Positions 1 to 4,599 of a DNA stretch of 5,045 bases are shown here, in pieces. The translations under genes and the position numbers were made by a program. The stretch's first letter is position 1, and every line of letters begins with the position of its first letter. Below the pieces are notes generated by a model, which saw only the letters and a program-made list of their open reading frames with translations, was not told the origin of the DNA and ran no database searches. The stretch comes from UBA12088 sp964568345 (GTDB taxonomy: Bacteria > Patescibacteriota > Minisyncoccia > Phycocordibacterales > UBA12088): assembly GCA_964568345.1 (NCBI GenBank), contig CAZMPG010000050.1, positions 1-5,045 on the forward strand. Direction: 5' to 3'.

Positions 1-30
1 ACGGACGACGACATGTTTATCAACAGCCAT

Positions 31-366
31 TTACACAAAAGTACTTGCACACTCCTCCTTGTCAAGGAGTGTATCGTAGACGAGGTAGCCAGCTTCACTT
101 GACTCAAAAAACACGAGATGCGTCGGCACTTTCCTCGTTCCGTAGGTGGTGCACCCAATTAGATCTCTTCGGAGGCCAGGAATAATTTTGAATTTTTTCC
201 GTTTCGGCCTCCCCGGGATACCAAAGGCTCTGTTGATACCATCGATACCCCGATCATGCTCGGCGGTGAAGTCATAGCCGAGACACAGACCGACAACCTG
301 TGCGCCAGTCGAATCCTCCGCCGCACCATGGGTAATGACCGAAACATTATAGTATCCAGCTCTCAT
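31..366 (-). CDS. Hypothetical protein, 111 aa, unrecognised family
   Basis: I do not recognise this protein and propose no function. It starts at an ATG (366-364) preceded on the minus strand by AGGGGGG with a 7-base spacer, a good Shine-Dalgarno match, and ends in TAA. Visible features are a central segment GYDFTAEHDRGIDGINRAFG (about residues 30-49), a basic patch RPKRKKFK (53-60), and an acidic C-terminal part. There is no signal peptide or membrane helix, so it is probably cytoplasmic. The central segment looks like ordinary folded protein rather than a chance frame. Its base composition is less GC-rich than the operon to its right, which could mean separate ancestry or accessory DNA. 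It is divergent from the LOG gene, with the palindromic repeat between them. A competing minus-strand frame inside it (159-347) is much less protein-like. Reality of the gene is likely but unproven. Confidence 0.62.
   Translation of the reverse strand: MRAGYYNVSVITHGAAEDSTGAQVVGLCLGYDFTAEHDRGIDGINRAFGIPGRPKRKKFKIIPGLRRDLIGCTTYGTRKVPTHLVFFESSEAGYLVYDTLLDKEECASTFV
49..72 (-). other. Hairpin in the 3' end of the hypothetical gene
   Basis: ACACTCCT (49-56) and AGGAGTGT (65-72) are exact 8-base inverted repeats with an 8-base loop. They lie inside the last codons of the minus-strand gene. On that strand a short T4 follows about ten bases later, so weak terminator activity is conceivable, but there is no proper U tract directly after the stem. 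Confidence 0.3.
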
Positions 367-372
367 TAAGAA

Positions 373-380
373 ACCCCCCT
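373..380 (-). promoter_or_regulatory. Ribosome binding site of the 31-366 gene
   Basis: On the minus strand the sequence reads AGGGGGG, then seven bases, then ATG at 366. This is the strongest Shine-Dalgarno-like signal in the window apart from the one at 3870 and it fixes the start of the hypothetical gene. Confidence 0.5.
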
Positions 381-401
381 ATCTATCGTAGACCCACAAG
401 A

Positions 402-430
402 TATGTACCATGCTTTCGTATGATCAGCAA
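402..430 (-). promoter_or_regulatory. Possible promoter for the 31-366 gene
   Basis: On the minus strand TTGCTG (430-425) is followed after 17 bases by TACATA (407-402), which carries an upstream TGG that could act as an extended -10. Each hexamer matches the sigma-70 consensus at only 3 of 6 positions, so the call rests on spacing and position. Transcription would start near 395 and leave a leader of about 29 bases containing the ribosome binding site. Confidence 0.25.
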
Positions 431-444
431 GGAATTGAAGGAGT

Positions 445-640
445 AACTGCCCACACCTTCCAGAAACAGCCCAATGTCGTTGTCATTGCGGGCCCCCGCC
501 ATAGGCGGGGCGAAGCAATCCATGATATGAGCGGCATTTCGGTACCACAACGAACATAATCCTGGATTGCTTCGTCGCCTCCCGGCGGGTCGGCTTCTCG
601 CAATGACACCGACATCGGGCTGTGGAGGGTGTGAGCAATT
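445..640. repeat. MITE/REPIN-like full-length imperfect palindrome
   Basis: The whole segment folds back on itself around GGTACC (541-546). From the outside in: 445-480 matches the reverse complement of 609-640 at 27 of 32 positions plus a 4-base gap. TGTCATTGCG (481-490) matches CGCAATGACA (599-608) exactly. CGAAGCAATCCA (511-522) matches TGGATTGCTTCG (563-574) exactly. The middle (about 523-562) is a weaker continuation. Between the matching blocks each arm holds its own GC-rich mini-palindrome, and these differ: CCCCGCC/GGCGGGG at 494-510 on the left, CCCGGCGGG at 581-589 on the right. The core units (481-522 and 563-608) belong to the widespread 'GTCATTGCGAG...GAAGCAATCC' class of dispersed bacterial repeats, recalled rather than searched. 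It has no coding capacity, and the short frames across it are not genes. I see no clear target-site duplication. Confidence 0.82.
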
Positions 641-678
641 GCGTTGGGAGGGGTGGTTTGCGAAGGCTGTGAGCAGTT
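626..678 (+). repeat. Direct duplication of the palindrome's outer end
   Basis: Positions 626-640 and 664-678 agree at 13 of 15 bases (core TGTGAGCA). The inner copy is the right end of the palindrome. The outer copy, read to 680, matches the left end even better: 443-454 versus the reverse complement of 669-680 agree at 11 of 12. The right boundary of the element could therefore lie at 640 or 680. Confidence 0.5.
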
Positions 679-735
679 ACATCGAAGGATAGCCTCTTGC
701 CTTGCACAGACACCACATCACCTGGTACGAAGCCA

Positions 736-744
736 TGGTATACT
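736..744 (+). promoter_or_regulatory. Extended -10 promoter, possible leaderless start of the LOG gene
   Basis: TGG followed by TATACT (739-744) gives an extended -10 with 5 of 6 matches to TATAAT. No convincing -35 is present 16-18 bases upstream. Six bases separate the hexamer from ATG at 751, so the expected start of transcription falls on the A of the start codon. This would make a leaderless mRNA. A similar arrangement occurs before the small gene at 4600. Confidence 0.45.
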
Positions 745-750
745 TCTCCC

Positions 751-1476
751 ATGGAGATGCCGTATGCACGCAAGCGACCACCCGTGGAGCACGAGCTTCT
801 CCAGCAGGGTGACGAAGACGTCTCGGTGACGAGCTGGCGCATCTTCCGCATTATGGCGGAGTTTGTCGCCGGCTTCGAGCTCCTCCGCCGCTACCACCTC
901 GCTGCCACCATATTCGGTTCCGCACGGGCGCTCCCCGACGATAGGTGGTACCAGGAGGCGCAAAAGCTCGGCTTTCTCCTCGCGAAGGATGGGTTCGCCA
1001 TCATCACGGGCGGTGGGGGCGGCATCATGGGTGCGGCAAACAAGGGTGCGTACGAAGCGGGGGGCGACTCGGTCGGCCTCAACATCAAGCTTCCTCACGA
1101 GCAGCGCCTCAACGGGTACGTCACCGACTCCGAGACGTTCCACTTCTTCTTCCCGCGCAAGGTGATGCTCTCGTTCGCGAGCGAGGTGTACGTGTACTTC
1201 CCGGGTGGGTTTGGGACGCTCGACGAGTTCTTCGAGATCATCACCCTCATCCAGACCGGCAAGATAGCCCGTATCCCCGTCATCCTCGTGGGGAGGGAGT
1301 ACTGGGAGCCCCTCGCTATGTGGATACGGAGCGCGCTCTATGAGCGTGCGCGGGCTATCGGGGAGCAGGACTGCTCGCTTTACACGATAGTTGACTCGGC
1401 GGAGGAGGCGCACGCACTCGTGCGGACACTCGACCATGCTCCACAGAGCCAAGTGCGCCCCAATCCCGAGGCCTAG
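751..1476 (+). CDS. LOG family protein (TIGR00730-type nucleoside monophosphate phosphoribohydrolase)
   Basis: LOG ('lonely guy') proteins hydrolyse nucleoside 5'-monophosphates, best known for cytokinin ribotides, to free base and ribose-5-phosphate; they are cytoplasmic Rossmann-fold dimers. From ATG 751 the protein has 241 residues. The family signatures are intact: FGSAR (55-59), the nucleotide loop ITGGGGGIMGAANKGAYEAG (85-104), the PRK motif with the conserved Arg (135-137), and PGGFGTLDE (151-159) with the catalytic-motif Glu159. The start is uncertain. A TTG at 697 has AAGGA seven bases upstream and would add 18 residues that look unlike a conserved domain. ATG 751 has no Shine-Dalgarno but sits 6 bases after a good -10; ATG 757 is also possible. 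Only 3 bases separate its TAG from pgi, so it heads the operon. In bacteria outside plant associations the physiological substrate is often unknown; a role in nucleotide salvage is inferred. Confidence 0.94.
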   Translation: MEMPYARKRPPVEHELLQQGDEDVSVTSWRIFRIMAEFVAGFELLRRYHLAATIFGSARALPDDRWYQEAQKLGFLLAKDGFAIITGGGGGIMGAANKGAYEAGGDSVGLNIKLPHEQRLNGYVTDSETFHFFFPRKVMLSFASEVYVYFPGGFGTLDEFFEIITLIQTGKIARIPVILVGREYWEPLAMWIRSALYERARAIGEQDCSLYTIVDSAEEAHALVRTLDHAPQSQVRPNPEA

Positions 1477-1479
1477 TGT

Positions 1480-2787
1480 ATGCGCATTTTTCCCACCGAC
1501 ACGACGGGCATCCACACCGCAGAGCTCACTCAGCATCTCGACCGTCTCCGCCCGTACGTAGCGACGACGCTCCATGCTGCGGCGGGTGACACTGAGTACC
1601 GCTCTCCTGAAGCGGTGCTCGCAACACCGGGCGACGACCGCATCGAAGCGGACGTGCGCGCACTCGTCACTCGTGTTGGTGCGCCACGGGAGCTCGTGCT
1701 CCTCGTCGGTATTGGCGGATCCGACCTTGGTGCGCGTGCGGTGTACGACGCGGTCGTTGGTCGCCTCGAGCGTACGCACCAGGAGCGTGCGCCGCAGCTC
1801 CACGTGTTCGACACCATTGAGCCGCGCGTCACCGACCGTGTCCAAGCGCTCCTCCTCGACTACGCTCCCGAAGACATACTCCTCATCGTGGTGAGCAAGT
1901 CGGGGGGGACGGTTGAGACGGTAGCAAACGCGAACGCGCTCTTTCGTATGCTCGTCGAGCAGTACGGAGCAGAGCGGGCAGCAGCACGCACCGTCATCGT
2001 GTCAGATGCTGCAGCACCCCTCGCGACCCGCGCCCAGGCGCAGGGCATTATGCATGCGGCACTCCCTGCACAGGTCGGGGGCAGGTTCTCCGTCTTTACG
2101 GCAGCAGGTATCGTGCCGCTCGCATTCCTCGGTCTGGATGTTGGGGCGCTCCGCGCAGGCGCGCGTGATGCCATAGCCGTTTCGACCAAGGAGACGGGCG
2201 TGTCGGGGGCGGCGCTCCGTGCGGCGATTCTCTACGAATCGTACCGACGCGGCCTCGACATCCAGGAGCTGTTCGTGTTTGCGCCCGAGCTTGAGCGTGT
2301 GGGGAAGTGGCAGCGCCAGCTCTACGCGGAGTCGCTCGGTAAGGCGGCTGCCGATGGTTCCCTGGTCGGTCTCACTCCGACCGTTGCGGTCGGCTCGACC
2401 GACATGCACTCGCTCGGGCAGCTCGTGTTTGGTGGTGCGCGGCGGCGATTCACCACATTCCTCGCGGTGCCGAACACCTGGCTTGGGAGTATGTCGCTCA
2501 GCGACACCTCGCCCTTTTCGCTCGATCTCATGGCAGGGAAGCGGCTCGGCGACGTGAGCCGCGCGCTCTACGAGGGGGTGTATGCAGCGTACCGAAACGC
2601 GCACCTTCCTTTCATGCGCATCGAGCTTGAGGCGATGAGCGAGCGCGAGCTCGGTGCGTACCTCGGGTACGAGCTCGTGACCGTGCTGTGCTTCGCCGAG
2701 CTCCTCTCGGTCAATGCATTTGACCAGCCTGCAGTTGAATCATACAAGGTTGAGATGCGTCGCGCGCTCGAGTACCATGGGGTGTAA
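1480..2787 (+). CDS. pgi: Glucose-6-phosphate isomerase
   Basis: Interconverts glucose-6-phosphate and fructose-6-phosphate in the cytoplasm, linking glycolysis, gluconeogenesis and sugar-nucleotide synthesis. At 435 residues it matches the short bacterial form (about 450) rather than the roughly 550-residue enterobacterial one. Two SIS-type sugar isomerase domains are visible. The first contains GIGGSDLG (77-84) and the phosphate-binding SKSGGTVET (139-147). The family signature GGRFSVFTAAG (200-210) follows. The catalytic set is complete: Glu284 in QLYAESLGK (280-288), His310 in STDMHSLGQL (306-315), and C-terminal Lys423 in FDQPAVESYK (414-423). The start ATG lies 3 bases after the LOG stop, with GAGG (1468-1471) 8 bases before it inside the LOG reading frame, so translation is probably coupled. 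The ROK kinase follows after 13 bases. No truncation or frameshift is seen. A long open frame on the opposite strand (718-1845) is a GC-rich shadow. Confidence 0.97.
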   Translation: MRIFPTDTTGIHTAELTQHLDRLRPYVATTLHAAAGDTEYRSPEAVLATPGDDRIEADVRALVTRVGAPRELVLLVGIGGSDLGARAVYDAVVGRLERTHQERAPQLHVFDTIEPRVTDRVQALLLDYAPEDILLIVVSKSGGTVETVANANALFRMLVEQYGAERAAARTVIVSDAAAPLATRAQAQGIMHAALPAQVGGRFSVFTAAGIVPLAFLGLDVGALRAGARDAIAVSTKETGVSGAALRAAILYESYRRGLDIQELFVFAPELERVGKWQRQLYAESLGKAAADGSLVGLTPTVAVGSTDMHSLGQLVFGGARRRFTTFLAVPNTWLGSMSLSDTSPFSLDLMAGKRLGDVSRALYEGVYAAYRNAHLPFMRIELEAMSERELGAYLGYELVTVLCFAELLSVNAFDQPAVESYKVEMRRALEYHGV

Positions 2788-2800
2788 CCATACCTGATCC

Positions 2801-3646
2801 ATGCTTGGCTATCTCGACATCGGTGGTACAAAGACGCGGGTTGCCGTATCGAGCGACGGCAGGTCACTTGGCGAGCACGTCACGTTTGCGACACCCCCCT
2901 CCTACACCGAGGGCTGTGCGCGCATACGCGAAGCATTCGTACAGCTTACCGGTGGCGCAGCTCTCGATGCTATCGGCGCCGGTATCGCTGGTCCGCTCGA
3001 CGCTTCCGGGAGGGCGCTCGCCCGTGCTCCCCATCTGCCCGACTGGGTGAGGAAGCCGCTCGCCGACGACCTCGCGCAGGAGCACCGTACGGAGGTCTTC
3101 CTTGAGAACGACGGGTCGCTCGTTGCGCTCGGTGAGGCGCATGCGGGCGCAGGGCAGGGGGCTCCCATTATGGCGTACCTCACCCTATCAACCGGCATGG
3201 GGGGCGCCCGTATCGTCAACGGCCGCATTGACCAGAGCGCGTACGGTTTCGAGCCGGGCCACCAGTATATTGACTTCGATAGATCCGTATTGCCTGGTTG
3301 TGCCTCCGCAGACGCAGAGGGGCTCCTCTCTGGCACAGCAACTGAGCTTCGCTTTGGGAAGAAGCCCTACGAGGTAGCCGATCCGGCGGTGTGGGAGGAG
3401 CTTGCACGGTGGTTTGCCTACGCGCTCACGAATACCATCGTCCACTGGTCGCCCCACGTGGTCGTGCTCGGCGGCTCGATGATCGTTGGTGACCCTGCGG
3501 TGCCGGTAGACAGGATCGTGGCACACCTCCGCACCGTCTGCACCATCTTCCCCGAGCTTCCCGAGGTGCGAAGGGCGACACTCGCCGACCTCGGCGGCCT
3601 CCACGGTGCCTTGGTGTACCTCAATCAGCGTCTTGGCAGGGCATAG
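2801..3646 (+). CDS. ROK family sugar kinase (putative glucokinase) lacking the zinc-binding cysteines
   Basis: ROK kinases phosphorylate hexoses with ATP. Next to pgi, glucose is the natural guess, but other hexoses or amino sugars cannot be excluded. The protein has 281 residues. Visible motifs: the ATP phosphate loop DIGGTKT (6-12), AGIAGPLD (60-67), LENDGSLVALGE (101-112) with Asp104 as the expected catalytic base, STGMGG (130-135), EPGH (151-154) with the conserved His, and LGGS (223-226) near the C terminus. The usual CxCGxxGCxE zinc loop after this His is degenerate: only Cys167 remains in the sequence GCASADAEGLLSG. The fold may be stabilised without zinc; related short ROK proteins with altered loops exist, so this need not mean inactivity. 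ATG 2801 has no clear Shine-Dalgarno; GGGGTG lies too far upstream (16 bases), so coupling to pgi is likely. The gene is the last of the operon. Confidence 0.93.
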   Translation: MLGYLDIGGTKTRVAVSSDGRSLGEHVTFATPPSYTEGCARIREAFVQLTGGAALDAIGAGIAGPLDASGRALARAPHLPDWVRKPLADDLAQEHRTEVFLENDGSLVALGEAHAGAGQGAPIMAYLTLSTGMGGARIVNGRIDQSAYGFEPGHQYIDFDRSVLPGCASADAEGLLSGTATELRFGKKPYEVADPAVWEELARWFAYALTNTIVHWSPHVVVLGGSMIVGDPAVPVDRIVAHLRTVCTIFPELPEVRRATLADLGGLHGALVYLNQRLGRA

Positions 3647-3673
3647 CCTTGCGTACCGACGCGGCATGTTTTT
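3646..3673 (+). terminator. Possible intrinsic terminator of the LOG-pgi-ROK operon
   Basis: Starting in the ROK stop codon, GCC (3646-3648) and GCG (3651-3653) pair with CGC (3660-3662) and GGC (3663-3665). The stem has a TT bulge and a 6-base loop, and after ATG a T5 run (3669-3673) follows. The stem is GC-only but short and bulged. A second hairpin, CGTGGCTC (3728-3735) with GAGCCATG (3740-3747) and loop TGTT, lies 55 bases further on without a T run and could help. Confidence 0.35.
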
Positions 3674-3801
3674 CTATGCAGACCACGCGTTTGCGCTTGG
3701 TCGAGAGCGCCGCGCGTACCGTAATTACGTGGCTCTGTTGAGCCATGCTGGAGTTGTTATCAGCATCTCGCCCGTGGGTATTTCAACAACACATAAAGTG
3801 C

Positions 3802-3830
3802 TTGCGTGTCAATAGTTTTCATGCTAGAAT
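3802..3830 (+). promoter_or_regulatory. Sigma-70-type extended -10 promoter of the transglycosylase gene
   Basis: TTGCGT (3802-3807), a 17-base spacer, and TAGAAT (3825-3830, 5 of 6 matches) with TGC directly upstream (3822-3824) make an extended -10 promoter. Transcription would begin near 3837, giving a leader of about 41 bases. The AT-rich stretch from 3780 contrasts with the GC-rich genes around it. Confidence 0.65.
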
Positions 3831-3841
3831 AGGGGTGCCCC

Positions 3842-3865
3842 CTGCAGCACTACTGCAGATTTTTT
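3842..3865 (+). promoter_or_regulatory. Leader hairpin followed by T6, attenuator-like
   Basis: CTGCAG (3842-3847) and CTGCAG (3853-3858) flank a 5-base loop, and after one A comes T6 (3860-3865). This is a miniature intrinsic terminator placed between the promoter and the ribosome binding site. The stem is only 6 bp, so it may be leaky or merely structural. GGGG-TG-CCCC (3832-3841) directly upstream overlaps the predicted start of transcription. Confidence 0.4.
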
Positions 3866-3877
3866 GTACAGGAGTGC

Positions 3878-4426
3878 ATGGCGGGTCTGGGTGGTCTGGG
3901 AATCGGCAGCGCCGATTCCCGGGTCCTTACCATTAGGAAATTGCTTATTATAAGCACACTTATCGTCTACGGGGTCGCTATGGCCGCCCACGTCCTCTCG
4001 GTCCCTACGGTGGCCATAGAGGTGGAGGCGGCAGAAACCCAGGTGGCGCAACAAGCTACCACGACCGAGCCCAGGATGATGTCCAGTAAGAAACCGATCG
4101 ATGCAACAACCATCGAGCACCGTGTTCGCGCGTACTTCGAGGATCTCCCCGTGATGGTCGAGATCGCTCGCTGTGAGTCACACTTTAGCCAGCTTGACCC
4201 GATAACGGGAGAAGTCATGCGCGGTAGGGTAGACCCAGCAGACACCGGTGTCATGCAGATAAATACCCGGTACCACGCAAAGACCGCGGAGAAGCTCGGG
4301 CTCGACCTCAACGACCTCAGTGGCAACCTGCACTACGCACGGTACCTCTACGAGACGCAGGGTACTGCGCCGTGGAATGCCTCGCGCGCATGCTGGCAGC
4401 CGTCGCTCCTTGCGCAGGCTCGGTAA
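3878..4426 (+). CDS. Membrane-anchored SLT/lysozyme-like transglycosylase
   Basis: Predicted peptidoglycan-cleaving enzyme acting outside the cytoplasmic membrane. The 182-residue protein has a short N-terminal arm ending in Arg20-Lys21 and one hydrophobic segment (about 22-42) that anchors it or is cleaved as a signal. A Thr/Gln/Glu-rich linker (about 43-75) follows, then a compact catalytic domain (about 78-175). The domain shows the helix EIARCESHF (95-103) with Glu100 as the presumed catalytic acid, then DTGVMQIN (122-129), equivalent to the SLT G-x-MQ motif, HYARYLY (152-158), and WNASRACW (166-173). Cys99 and Cys172 could form a disulfide. The domain is short for an SLT enzyme but the pattern is typical of small Patescibacteria proteins. 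ATG 3878 has AGGAG (3870-3874) only 3 bases upstream, tighter than usual. A start at TTG 3941 would lose the positive charges before the helix, so 3878 is preferred. The gene has its own promoter. Confidence 0.9.
   Translation: MAGLGGLGIGSADSRVLTIRKLLIISTLIVYGVAMAAHVLSVPTVAIEVEAAETQVAQQATTTEPRMMSSKKPIDATTIEHRVRAYFEDLPVMVEIARCESHFSQLDPITGEVMRGRVDPADTGVMQINTRYHAKTAEKLGLDLNDLSGNLHYARYLYETQGTAPWNASRACWQPSLLAQAR
3898..3920 (+). other. Perfect 10-bp hairpin inside codons 7-15 of the transglycosylase
   Basis: GGGAATCGGC (3898-3907) and GCCGATTCCC (3911-3920) are exact inverted repeats with a 3-base loop, AGC. With G-U pairs the RNA stem can extend to about 15 pairs (3893-3925). It begins 18 bases after the start codon's last base. 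It has no T run after it, so it is not a terminator. It could affect translation or mRNA stability. Confidence 0.6.
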
Positions 4427-4437
4427 AACGAGAGCCT
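4416..4437 (+). terminator. Hairpin spanning the transglycosylase stop codon (weak terminator candidate)
   Basis: AGGCTC (4416-4421) pairs with GAGCCT (4432-4437) across a 10-base loop that contains the TAA stop. The following bases are AT-rich (AGCATAATATT) but not a T run, so intrinsic termination would be weak at best. Confidence 0.28.
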
Positions 4438-4443
4438 AGCATA

Positions 4444-4458
4444 ATATTGTGCGACATT
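4444..4458 (+). repeat. 15-base direct repeat, copy 1
   Basis: ATATTGTGCGACATT is repeated exactly at 5004-5018. This copy lies inside a small inverted repeat, CATAAT (4440-4445) and ATTATG (4456-4461), separated by ten bases. The two copies bracket a 545-base segment holding the RNA-like structure, the small membrane protein and the purine tract. Confidence 0.6.
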
Positions 4459-4473
4459 ATGGGTGGGGTGGGC

Positions 4474-4555
4474 GAACAGAGCACACATTTTCAGATGTGA
4501 GTGGTAGGTGTAAGGCGTACACCGTTCTGAAAACCAGGAACTGCGCCACTTGTTC
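4474..4555 (+). ncRNA. Candidate structured RNA with pseudoknot, unknown class
   Basis: Four helices nest consistently. P1 is GAACA (4474-4478) with TGTTC (4551-4555). P2 is the hairpin CACAT (4484-4488) with ATGTG (4495-4499). P3 is AGTGG (4500-4504) with CCACT (4546-4550). P4 is GGTGTA (4507-4512) with TACACC (4518-4523). All six loop bases of P2, TTTCAG (4489-4494), are complementary to CTGAAA (4527-4532), giving a pseudoknot. P2 abuts P3 on one strand and P1 abuts P3 on the other, which would allow coaxial stacking. I could not match it to tRNA, tmRNA, SRP RNA, RNase P RNA or a riboswitch I know; a pistol ribozyme has a different strand order. It could be the 3' end of the transglycosylase transcript, a free RNA, or chance. 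The helices are short (5-6 bp). Confidence 0.38.
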
Positions 4556-4564
4556 TCTAAACCA

Positions 4565-4593
4565 TGGACTCCGGGCTACCGTGGCGGTATGCT
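4565..4593 (+). promoter_or_regulatory. Possible leaderless promoter of the small membrane protein
   Basis: TGGACT (4565-4570, 4 of 6 matches to TTGACA), a 17-base spacer, and TATGCT (4588-4593, 4 of 6 matches to TATAAT) precede ATG 4600 by exactly 6 bases, placing the expected transcription start on the start codon. No Shine-Dalgarno is present before ATG 4600 or ATG 4564, which fits leaderless translation. Confidence 0.35.
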
Positions 4594-4599
4594 TACGCT

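Noticed and set aside
17..25. TTATCAACA, one base off a DnaA box
   Set aside because: A single isolated near-match without a cluster, AT-rich unwinding region or dnaA nearby is expected by chance.
424..851. Minus-strand frames across the palindrome (424-615 and 483-851)
   Set aside because: They are translations of the repeat element and of LOG antisense; similar spurious frames arise wherever this repeat class occurs.
718..1845. Long open minus-strand frame of 375 codons antisense to LOG and pgi
   Set aside because: It is the reverse complement of two clear genes in GC-rich DNA, is full of Arg, His and Glu without domain character, and has no ribosome binding site.
3666..3815. Possible 49-residue protein starting MFFYADHAF after the ROK gene
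   Set aside because: No ribosome binding site, no recognisable features, it starts right behind the terminator-like stem and runs into the next promoter. It could be a decayed remnant, but I cannot support it.
4440..4461. dif-like XerCD site (CATAAT...ATTATG)
   Set aside because: The half-sites are separated by ten bases rather than the four between these words in the E. coli dif site, and the remaining arm bases do not match.
4461..4472. G-quadruplex (GGGTGGGGTGGG)
   Set aside because: Only three G runs of three or more are present; a stable three-layer quadruplex needs four.
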